The notes beneath the pieces are model-generated. The model did not search any database. It was not told where the DNA came from and worked only from the letters and a program-made list of their open reading frames with translations. A stretch of DNA of 64,000 bases from Pirellulales bacterium (GTDB lineage Bacteria > Planctomycetota > Planctomycetia > Pirellulales > Thermoguttaceae): the NCBI GenBank assembly GCA_016928165.1, contig JAFGLH010000128.1, positions 1 to 64,000 on the forward strand, written 5' to 3'. The translations under genes were made by a program, and so were the position numbers. Below are positions 45,612-53,307 of this stretch, in pieces. How positions within the stretch are numbered: the stretch's first letter is position 1; every line of letters starts with the position of its first letter.

Positions 45612-46510
45612 TGCTTCTCCACGGCTTGACTGTGCATGTGCTGCAACATTTCGACGAACTTGGCGATGGTGGGGGTAAACACCCTGCGTTGTCGATGAAT
45701 TATACCTAGCGGCCTGTGCAACTCGGGAGCTATCAGGCGAACGATGGATAACGAGCCTTTTTCGACGTCGTCGCAGACGGTAGGCTCGGGCAGAATGCTC
45801 ACGCCCGCACCAATTTCAACCGCCTCCTTAATGGTTTCGATGTTGTCGAATTCCATCGCGATGTGGACGTTGATCGAGCGCTGGCGAAAGTATCGGTCGA
45901 TTTCCTTACGGATGCTCAAGTCTTGGTCGAAAGCAATAAAATCTATCCCCTGCAAGTGTTCCGCAGTGACCGCTTGGTGCCTGGTCAAGGGATGTTCGGG
46001 GTTGCAAACGACCACCATCCGTTCGGAACGCAAGGGAATGACGCTCAGTTCGGGAGTTGGCGAGGGATAGGAAATGATGCCCAAATCGACCTCCGCGCCA
46101 AGCACGGCGTCGTAGACCTTGTTTGGTCTCAAATATTCGAGTCGGACTTTGGCCTTGGGATAATCTCGCATGAATTGCTGCATGCAACTGCGCATGTCGT
46201 GCAACCCTACCGAGTAGATCGCGGCCACCCGAACCAAACCGCTGATCTCGCTCCGCAGCGAGTGTACTTGCGCCTCGACCGAATCGTACAGTTCAAGCAC
46301 CTCGCGGAAGCCTTCGTAGCAGGCTTGCCCTTCGGGCGTGAGTACAAAGGGGCGTTTCGAGCGGTCGATCAACTGGACGCCGAAATGCTCTTCGACCCGG
46401 TGGACCGACTGCGTGGCCGCCGATTGACTAACCTCGTTGAGCTTGGCGCCGCGCGAAAAGCTCTGGTTCCGAACAACGTCACAAAAAACTCGTATCGTGG
46501 CAACATTCAT
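45608..46510 (-). CDS. LysR family transcriptional regulator
   Basis: FCDVVRNQSFSRGAKLNEVSQSAATQSVHRVEEHFGVQLIDRSKRPFVLTPEGQACYEG. Confidence 0.93.
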   Translation of the reverse strand: MNVATIRVFCDVVRNQSFSRGAKLNEVSQSAATQSVHRVEEHFGVQLIDRSKRPFVLTPEGQACYEGFREVLELYDSVEAQVHSLRSEISGLVRVAAIYSVGLHDMRSCMQQFMRDYPKAKVRLEYLRPNKVYDAVLGAEVDLGIISYPSPTPELSVIPLRSERMVVVCNPEHPLTRHQAVTAEHLQGIDFIAFDQDLSIRKEIDRYFRQRSINVHIAMEFDNIETIKEAVEIGAGVSILPEPTVCDDVEKGSLSIVRLIAPELHRPLGIIHRQRRVFTPTIAKFVEMLQHMHSQAVEKQ

Positions 46511-46724
46511 AAGAACCTGATACTACCATTAGCTCAGCTTATTTTCAATGGGGCTGTTATTGTAATGAAAAACGGCTGAAGTTGAATAGTCGGCAAAGTC
46601 AAAATGGCGAACCCGCCGAATTTGACGGATAAAACCCCCACCTTTCACAATGACCGCCGCGATTCTGATGTGGCTATAGAGATTCTGCTATAATGGCTCC
46701 GATCCATTCCCAGGGAGCCTCTGC

Positions 46725-48077
46725 ATGAGCGACGATTGGTATTTGAAACGTCTGTCCGAGTATAGCGGCCGTACCGCTTTGGTATGGAGGGAAAAACAAT
46801 ACGGTTACGACGATTTCCTCGCTCGCGTCGATGGATGGCGTGATGAGCTTTCCGGGCGGGGAATTGCACCGGGACAGTGCGTCGCCTTGCGGGGCGGTTT
46901 TTCGCCCGCCACGGCCGCCTTGATGACTGCGTTGGCCGTCAATCGGAACGTCGCGGTTCCTTTGACGACTAGAGTGCGCGAGGAGCGCGAGAAGGCCCTA
47001 AAAATAGCCGCCGTCAGATGGTTCGTCGAATTCGATCGCGACGACGGGTGGGAAATCACGCCGCTCGAACCGATACTCGATCCGCCTCTGCTGTGGGAAC
47101 TCCGCGAAGCGGGAGAAGCTGGGTTGATCGTCTTTTCCTCCGGTTCGACCGGAGAGATAAAGGCGTCGCTGCTGAGTTTTACGCGGATGTTGGACGGCTA
47201 CCGCAACCGCCGGGCGACGCCGCTGCGGACGCTCGCTTTCCTGATGCTCGATCACGTCGGAGGTATCAACACGCTGTTTCATATTCTCATCGGCGGCGGA
47301 ACGATTATTACCATTGCCGAGCGGTCGCCCGAGGCCATCTGCAAAGGGATCGAGCGCCATCGAGTGCAACTGCTGCCTACCACGCCCACCTTCCTGCGGA
47401 TGTTGCTGATTTCCGAATCCCACAAGAAGTATGACCTCAGTTCATTGGAGGTAATAACCTACGGCACCGAGCCGATGCCCGAGGCGACGCTGAAAGAGCT
47501 TCATGCCGCCTTGCCCGGCGTGAGGTTGAAGCAGACTTATGGGCTGACAGAAGTGGGCATACTGCCGACGAAGTCCGAGAGAAACGATTCGCTATGGTTG
47601 GCCGTCGGCGGCAAGGGATTCGAGACGAAAATTGTTGACGGAGTTCTTTGGATCCGCTCGAAAACCGCGATGCTCGGCTACCTCAATGCCTCCTCGCCGT
47701 TCGACGCCGAGGGCTGGATGAACACCGGCGACCTGGTCGAGCGACAGGGCGATTATATCCGCTTCCTCGGCCGCAAGTCGGAGATCATCAACATCGGCGG
47801 CGAGAAGGTCTTTCCCGCCGAAGTTGAAAACGTGATCCTGCAACTGGACAATATCAAGGAGGTGACTGTCCGCGGCCGCTCGAACCCGATCACCGGCGGA
47901 GTGGTGGTTGCCACGGTCGAGTTACACCGGCCGGAGGATCACTCCGCGTTGGAGAAGCGAATCCGCGCCGCCTGCCGCGCGCGGTTGGCCCCGTTCAAAG
48001 TTCCGGCGATGGTCGTGGTGACCTCGGAGGCGCTTTGCGGAGAACGTTTCAAGAAAAAGAGAAAAGTTGGAATGTAA
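46725..48077 (+). CDS. ANL superfamily AMP-binding acyl-activating enzyme
   Basis: LIVFSSGSTGEIKASLLSFTRM; QTYGLTEVGILPT; EGWMNTGDLVERQGDYIRFLGRKSEIINIGGEKVFPAEVENVI; FKKKRKVGM C-terminus. Confidence 0.88.
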   Translation: MSDDWYLKRLSEYSGRTALVWREKQYGYDDFLARVDGWRDELSGRGIAPGQCVALRGGFSPATAALMTALAVNRNVAVPLTTRVREEREKALKIAAVRWFVEFDRDDGWEITPLEPILDPPLLWELREAGEAGLIVFSSGSTGEIKASLLSFTRMLDGYRNRRATPLRTLAFLMLDHVGGINTLFHILIGGGTIITIAERSPEAICKGIERHRVQLLPTTPTFLRMLLISESHKKYDLSSLEVITYGTEPMPEATLKELHAALPGVRLKQTYGLTEVGILPTKSERNDSLWLAVGGKGFETKIVDGVLWIRSKTAMLGYLNASSPFDAEGWMNTGDLVERQGDYIRFLGRKSEIINIGGEKVFPAEVENVILQLDNIKEVTVRGRSNPITGGVVVATVELHRPEDHSALEKRIRAACRARLAPFKVPAMVVVTSEALCGERFKKKRKVGM

Positions 48078-48095
48078 AAATGTGTTTCAATAGGG

Positions 48096-48124
48096 CGCCA
48101 CTGCTGGCTTGTTTAGCAGTGGCG
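48096..48124. repeat. CGCCACTGCT...AGCAGTGGCG hairpin repeat
   Basis: 10-bp perfect arms, 9-nt loop; related to the intragenic hairpin at 54211. Confidence 0.65.
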
Positions 48125-48146
48125 TCCATCGAAAGCAAATACTGCA

Positions 48147-48902
48147 TTGATGAAAAACGAAATCCAAACCGCTCGACCCGTGGCCGTCGTCAGCGGCGGC
48201 AGCCGGGGACTGGGGCAGGCGATAGTAACCGAGTTGATGCTGCACGGCTTGACCGTGGCCACGTTCAGCCGCTCTAAGACGCCGTTCGTGGATGAACAAA
48301 CCGCGGCCGACCCGCAGGCCAAACGTTTCCGCTGGGAATCGCTCGACGGGGCCGACGCTCAGGCGTTGGCCGGCTTCGCCCGCGGAGTGCTGCAACGTTA
48401 CGGCCGGATCGACGCCTTGGTGAACAATATGGCAACGCTCGGCGACGGACTGTTGACGATGATGCGCGACGCCGACATCCACCGCCAAGTTAGCATGAAC
48501 CTCGAGTCGGCGATATTTCTCACGCGCGCCTGCCTGAAAGGAATGTTGCCGCAAGGATCCGGTTCGATCGTTAACATATCGTCGGTCAACGCGCTGCGGG
48601 GGCATAAAGGCGTGTCGATCTACAGCGCCACGAAGGCCGCCTTGATCGGGCTGACCAAGAGCCTGGCCGTCGAGGTCGGGCCGGCCGGCATCCGCGTCAA
48701 CTGCGTGGCCCCGGGCTATTTCTCCAGCGACATGACCGCCGCATTCACCGACGAGCAACGGGCGCGGATTGCCCGGCGCACGCCGTTGAAGAGGCTCGGC
48801 ACGGTCGAGGACATCGCCAAGGCGGTTTGGTTCCTCCTTTCGCCCGAGTCGTCCTTCATCACCGCGCAGGTAATCGCCGTGGACGGAGGATTTGTGGGAT
48901 AA
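48147..48902 (+). CDS. SDR family oxidoreductase (3-oxoacyl-ACP reductase-like)
   Basis: VAVVSGGSRGLGQAIV; NNMATLGDG; NISSVNALRGHKGVSIYSATKAALIGLTKSLAVEVGPAGIRVNCVAPGYF. Confidence 0.92.
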   Translation: MMKNEIQTARPVAVVSGGSRGLGQAIVTELMLHGLTVATFSRSKTPFVDEQTAADPQAKRFRWESLDGADAQALAGFARGVLQRYGRIDALVNNMATLGDGLLTMMRDADIHRQVSMNLESAIFLTRACLKGMLPQGSGSIVNISSVNALRGHKGVSIYSATKAALIGLTKSLAVEVGPAGIRVNCVAPGYFSSDMTAAFTDEQRARIARRTPLKRLGTVEDIAKAVWFLLSPESSFITAQVIAVDGGFVG

Positions 48903-48910
48903 ATTAAATG

Positions 48911-48987
48911 TAGGTCAGGTACCCCGTACCTGACATTGAACCGGAAATAAATCAAAATGCACGTCAGGTACGGGGTACCTGACCTAC
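48911..48987. repeat. REPIN-like pair of inverted hairpin modules (GTAGGTCAGGTAC family)
   Basis: GTAGGTCAGGTACCCCGTACCTGACAT ... CGTCAGGTACGGGGTACCTGACCTAC. Confidence 0.8.
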
Positions 48988-49004
48988 ACAACGTAAAACC
49001 TACC

Positions 49005-49370
49005 ATGGAAAACCTCAAAGAAAAAATCCTCGGCGTGGTCCTCGACGTGGCGCAAGAAAACTCGCCGCAACTAGAGGCCGTTCGCCCCGACCAAATGCTG
49101 GTCGAAGACCTCGGTCTGCGATCGCTCGATCTGGCCCGGATCGTCGCCAAGCTGGAAATGGTCCTGGGCGTCGACCCGTTCGCCGAATTGGTGGCGGTGA
49201 CGAGCATCCGCACGCCGGGCGACCTTATTGATGCGTACTCGAAGTGTTTTACCGGCGAAGGGGAATCGGCCGAGGGGTCGGAGTCGGAATCCGAAGGCGC
49301 GTCCGCTCCGCGTCAAAGGAGCGGACTGGCCTCTCAACGTGATTTAAGAAAACAATCGCGCGGAGAATAA
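49005..49370 (+). CDS. Acyl carrier protein
   Basis: MENLKEKILGVVLDVAQENSPQLEAVRPDQMLVEDLGLRSLDLARIVAKLEMVLGVDPF; candidate phosphopantetheine Ser in GLRSLDL. Confidence 0.82.
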   Translation: MENLKEKILGVVLDVAQENSPQLEAVRPDQMLVEDLGLRSLDLARIVAKLEMVLGVDPFAELVAVTSIRTPGDLIDAYSKCFTGEGESAEGSESESEGASAPRQRSGLASQRDLRKQSRGE

Positions 49371-49387
49371 TCGACGAGACCAACCGC

Positions 49388-52300
49388 ATGAACGACTCAA
49401 TTATATCCAACTCGATCGCCATTATCGGCATGGCCGGACGTTTTCCGGGCGCCCGGAACGTCGATCAGTTTTGGTCGAATGTTGTCGCGGGAGTCGAGTC
49501 GATCACGTCGCTGACGAACGAAGAAATGCTGCAATCCGGGGCCGATCCGTCGTGGCTAAACCGGCCCGACTTCGTCAAGGCGGCCCCGGTGATCGACGAT
49601 TTCGACAAGTTCGATCCGAAGTTCTTCAAAATTTCCCGCCGCGAAGCGGAGATCATGGACCCGCAGCAGCGGATCCTGCTCGAACTGGCCTGGGAGACGA
49701 TGGAGCGGGCCGGATACGCCGGCGATCCACCCGGCTTGGTTGGCGTCTTCACCGGCGCAGGCGGATTGATGAGCAGCTATCTGCTTTCGCCCATGCACTT
49801 TTACTCGCGGTTGATCGGCTCGACTGGCAGCATGCACTGCGCGGGCAACGACAAGGATTATTTGAGCACGCGGATTTCCTACAAGCTGAACCTCCGCGGG
49901 CCGAGCTTTACCGTTCAATCGGCCTGCTCGACCTCGCTGGTGACGGTGCATCTGGCTTGTCAAAGCCTACTGGCCGGCGAGTGCGACATGGCCCTGGCAG
50001 GCGGCGTGACGGTCCGCGTTCCGCACCGGATCGGCTACATCCACACGGGCCAGGCGTTGCTCTCGCCCGACGGCCATTGTCGCCCCTTCGACGCCGGCGC
50101 CAACGGTACCGTCTTCGGCAGCGGCGCCGGTCTGGTGTTGCTCAAGCCGCTGGCCCAGGCGATCAAAGACGGCGACCACGTTCACGCAGTCATCCGCGGC
50201 TCGGCCGTAAACAACGACGGCGCCGCCAAGCTGAGCTATTGGGCCACCAACGCCGAGGGCCAGGCAGCCGCTTGCGCCGACGCAATGGCCGTGGCCGAGG
50301 TCGAGCCGCGCTCGATCGGATTAGTCGAAGCACACGGGACCGCCACCGCCATGGGCGATCCGGTGGAAATCTTCGGATTGAACAAAGCCTTCCGCCGTGG
50401 AACGAAGGATAAGCAGTTCTGCGCCATCGGCTCGGTCAAAAGCAACTTCGGACACCTGGAGGCCGCCGCCGGAATTGCCAGCCTGATAAAGGCCGCGCTG
50501 GCCCTGGAACACAAAAAGTTGCCGCCGAGCATCAATTACCACGAGTCTAATCCGGCGATCAATTTCCCCGAGTCGCCCTTTTTCGTCATTACGGAGTGCC
50601 GCGATTGGCCCTCGAACGGCCAACCGCGCCGAGCGGCGGTCAATTCCCTGGGGATCGGCGGCACGAACGCGCACGTGATTTTGGAAGAAAAGTTATTTTC
50701 CCCTCTCCCGCAAGCGGGAGAGGGGCCGGGAGTGAGGGCGGCTGAACTCAAAACGATTTCCACATTACATTCCCACGCTCTCGCCATTTCCGCCCAGACG
50801 CCGACGGCGTTGAACGAACTGGCCGGCCGATACGTTGAATACTTCGACGCTAATCCCAATTCCAACCTGGGCGACGTCTGCTTTACGACTAACACTGGTC
50901 GGGGACGCTTCCAACATCGTTTATCCGCCGTCGTCCGGTCGACGAACGAAGCCCGCAAATTCCTGGACGCTTGGCGGCAAGACAAGTCCGCCCCGGGCTG
51001 CGTCCATGGAATCGTCGATGTGATAAATCCGCCTGTCACGTTCCTGTTCCCCGGCGAAGGTTCGCAATACGCCGGCATGGGACGGGGACTATACGAGTCC
51101 GAACCCGTCTTCCGCGAAAACATCGACCGCTGCGGAACAATCCTTAAATCCTCTCCATTGGAGGGCGAAGCGGATTTCCAGACGGCCCTGTTTGCCTTGG
51201 AATACTCTCTGGCCTGCTTGTGGAAATCGTGGGGCGTAGAGCCGGCGGCGGTCATCGGTCACGGGTTGGGCGAGTACGCGGCCGCCACCGTCGCTGGCGT
51301 GTTCTCGCTCGAAGACGCCCTGCGATTGGTCTCCGCCAGGGAAAAACTGATCAACTCGCTTCTAAACGAGGGCAGAATGGCGGTTGTGTTGGCCGAGCCG
51401 GCCCGAGTGGCTGAAATGTTGAAGTCCTACGACGACATTTATCTCGCGGCCGTCAATAGTCCGCGGCAAACGGTCGTTTCGGGCCGCGCTGAGGCGATTG
51501 AATCACTTACCGACCATTTGACCGCCGAAGGGCTTCGCTGCCGGCTGCTGCCGGGCAAAAGAGCATTGTACTGCCCGTTGGTCGAGCCGATCGTCGAACG
51601 ATTCCGCTGCGTTTGCGAGAAAGTAACGTTCCACAAACCGCGGATTGAGATAATCTCGGGTCTTTCCGGGAGCCAGGCCGGCGCGGAGATCGCCACGGCG
51701 GATTACTGGCACAGGCATCTTTGCAAACTGATCCGTTTCGCCGAGTGCGTAGCAACGCTCGATCAATCTGACCACCGCGTTTTCGTTGAGATCGGTCCCC
51801 GGCCGTTATTGTTGGGGCTTGGCCGCCGCTCAATGCGGCAATGGGAAGGGTTGTGGTTGCCGAGCCTCAAACCGGGGCAACCGGACCGGCGGACGATGCT
51901 CTCCGCCGCGGCGCGGCTCTTCGTGCGGGGCATAAACATGAATTGGGCCGGAGCGGACCGCGGATTCGCCCGACGGCGGATTGTTCTGCCCACTTATCCT
52001 TTCCAACGCAAAAAATATTGGATCGAACCGATGTCAGTCATTAAACAAGAACTTAAAGGTGAAGTCCGCGTCCTTACGATCGAACCCGCTCGATTAGTTG
52101 ACTCGGAAACTATCGACCAGTGCTACCGCGAAATCGCCGCCGCGCTGGACAAATGCGAGGAAAACCACGTCGTGTTGAACTTTAGCCGGGTCGGCTTCAT
52201 GTCCTCGATGGCGCTGGGGATGTTGGTACGGGTAAACAAGCGGTGCAAGGAGTACAAGGTATCGCTTAAACTCAGCGGCATCGCCTCGGAAATCCGCGAG

Positions 52301-52432
52301 GTGTTCAAGATCACCGGCATGGACAAGCTGTTCGAGATCCATTCCGACGCGGAAGCGGCCATTGCCTCGCTGAAGTCGGGCGGAGGGATGTTCTTCCGCA
52401 AGAAGAAGCCCGCCAGCTACGAAGTCTCTTAG
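49388..52432 (+). CDS. Type I PKS-like protein: ketosynthase - degenerate acyltransferase - C-terminal STAS domain
   Basis: KS SACSTSLVTVH, VEAHGTATAMGDPVEI, GSVKSNFGHLEAAAG; AT-like FLFPGEGSQYAGMGRGLY, VIGHGLGEYAAATVAGVFSLEDAL; STAS-like KCEENHVVLNFSRVGFMSSMALGMLVRVNKRCKEYKVSLKLSGIASEIREVFKITGMDKLFEIHSD. Confidence 0.9.
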   Translation: MNDSIISNSIAIIGMAGRFPGARNVDQFWSNVVAGVESITSLTNEEMLQSGADPSWLNRPDFVKAAPVIDDFDKFDPKFFKISRREAEIMDPQQRILLELAWETMERAGYAGDPPGLVGVFTGAGGLMSSYLLSPMHFYSRLIGSTGSMHCAGNDKDYLSTRISYKLNLRGPSFTVQSACSTSLVTVHLACQSLLAGECDMALAGGVTVRVPHRIGYIHTGQALLSPDGHCRPFDAGANGTVFGSGAGLVLLKPLAQAIKDGDHVHAVIRGSAVNNDGAAKLSYWATNAEGQAAACADAMAVAEVEPRSIGLVEAHGTATAMGDPVEIFGLNKAFRRGTKDKQFCAIGSVKSNFGHLEAAAGIASLIKAALALEHKKLPPSINYHESNPAINFPESPFFVITECRDWPSNGQPRRAAVNSLGIGGTNAHVILEEKLFSPLPQAGEGPGVRAAELKTISTLHSHALAISAQTPTALNELAGRYVEYFDANPNSNLGDVCFTTNTGRGRFQHRLSAVVRSTNEARKFLDAWRQDKSAPGCVHGIVDVINPPVTFLFPGEGSQYAGMGRGLYESEPVFRENIDRCGTILKSSPLEGEADFQTALFALEYSLACLWKSWGVEPAAVIGHGLGEYAAATVAGVFSLEDALRLVSAREKLINSLLNEGRMAVVLAEPARVAEMLKSYDDIYLAAVNSPRQTVVSGRAEAIESLTDHLTAEGLRCRLLPGKRALYCPLVEPIVERFRCVCEKVTFHKPRIEIISGLSGSQAGAEIATADYWHRHLCKLIRFAECVATLDQSDHRVFVEIGPRPLLLGLGRRSMRQWEGLWLPSLKPGQPDRRTMLSAAARLFVRGINMNWAGADRGFARRRIVLPTYPFQRKKYWIEPMSVIKQELKGEVRVLTIEPARLVDSETIDQCYREIAAALDKCEENHVVLNFSRVGFMSSMALGMLVRVNKRCKEYKVSLKLSGIASEIREVFKITGMDKLFEIHSDAEAAIASLKSGGGMFFRKKKPASYEVS
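50700..50725. repeat. CCCCTCTCCCGCAAGCGGGAGAGGGG hairpin repeat inside the PKS CDS
   Basis: Translates in frame as (F)SPLPQAGEGPGVRA; related intergenic copy at 26475-26500. Confidence 0.85.
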
Positions 52433-52543
52433 GTAGGTCAGGTACTCTGTACCTGACATTCTATTACCACGATTTGGGTCATGTATGGGGTGGTTGTATA
52501 ACCGTTACCTCAACTGCTGTCAGGCACGGAGTGCCTGACCTAC
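52433..52543. repeat. REPIN-like pair of inverted hairpin modules (GTAGGTCAGGTAC family), second copy
   Basis: GTAGGTCAGGTACTCTGTACCTGACAT (52433-52459) and TGTCAGGCACGGAGTGCCTGACCTAC (52518-52543). Confidence 0.8.
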
Positions 52544-52728
52544 GAATTACTGCCGCACCAACTGCTGAAGTCTCATAAGCGGCCCGCCGCGAAACTCGCC
52601 TTATCTCATTGTCGCATAAAGCCTTACGGCATCGCGCCGCATCTCTTGGCCCGCCTGGCCGACGCACTTTCGCACAAAATAACGCTCATTGCAAATACAC
52701 TATAAGAAGGCGGTGCCGGTCCCGTAGT

Positions 52729-53307
52729 ATGAATCCGGCGCTCCTTTCCGCACGTCTCGTCAAATTGGATCAACCGATGCGCAATCGAGACATCGACACG
52801 AAAGAGTTCGTCGCGTTGTTGACCCGCCATTCGCGGCGCATCTATTCGTTCATCCGCTCGTTGGTGCCCAATCAGACCGACGCAGAAGACCTCTTTCAAG
52901 AGGTCAGCACCACCCTGTGGGAAAAGTATGACACGTTTTGCAAGGGGAGCGATTTTCGGGCTTGGGCGTTCCAGATCGCCCATTACAAGGTGCTCAACTT
53001 CCGTCGGAGGCGGACGCGCATGCCGCGATTGTTCAGCGACGATTTGATCGGCAAACTTGCCGACGATCGGCTGTTGTTGGACGACTCGCTCGAGTGCCGC
53101 TCGCGGGCGTTGGCCGACTGCTACCAACGACTCCGCTTGGAGGACCGCGAACTGCTTGACCTCCGCTATACCGAAGCGGCGACGGTACCCAACGTGGCGA
53201 CTCAAACCGGCCGATCCATCGACTTTGTCTACAAAGCGCTGCGGCGCATCCATGGCGAACTCTACCAATGCATAGATGACGCGATCCACGGGGACGAACC
53301 GAAGTGA
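52729..53307 (+). CDS. ECF-type sigma-70 family RNA polymerase sigma factor
   Basis: FVALLTRHSRRIYSFIRSLVPNQTDAEDLFQEVSTTLWEKYDTFCKGSDFRAWAFQIAHYKVLNFRRR. Confidence 0.9.
   Translation: MNPALLSARLVKLDQPMRNRDIDTKEFVALLTRHSRRIYSFIRSLVPNQTDAEDLFQEVSTTLWEKYDTFCKGSDFRAWAFQIAHYKVLNFRRRRTRMPRLFSDDLIGKLADDRLLLDDSLECRSRALADCYQRLRLEDRELLDLRYTEAATVPNVATQTGRSIDFVYKALRRIHGELYQCIDDAIHGDEPK

Noticed and set aside
49471-50412. 313-aa Arg-rich ORF in the PKS gene
   Set aside because: Alternative frame of the KS domain; no recognisable fold.
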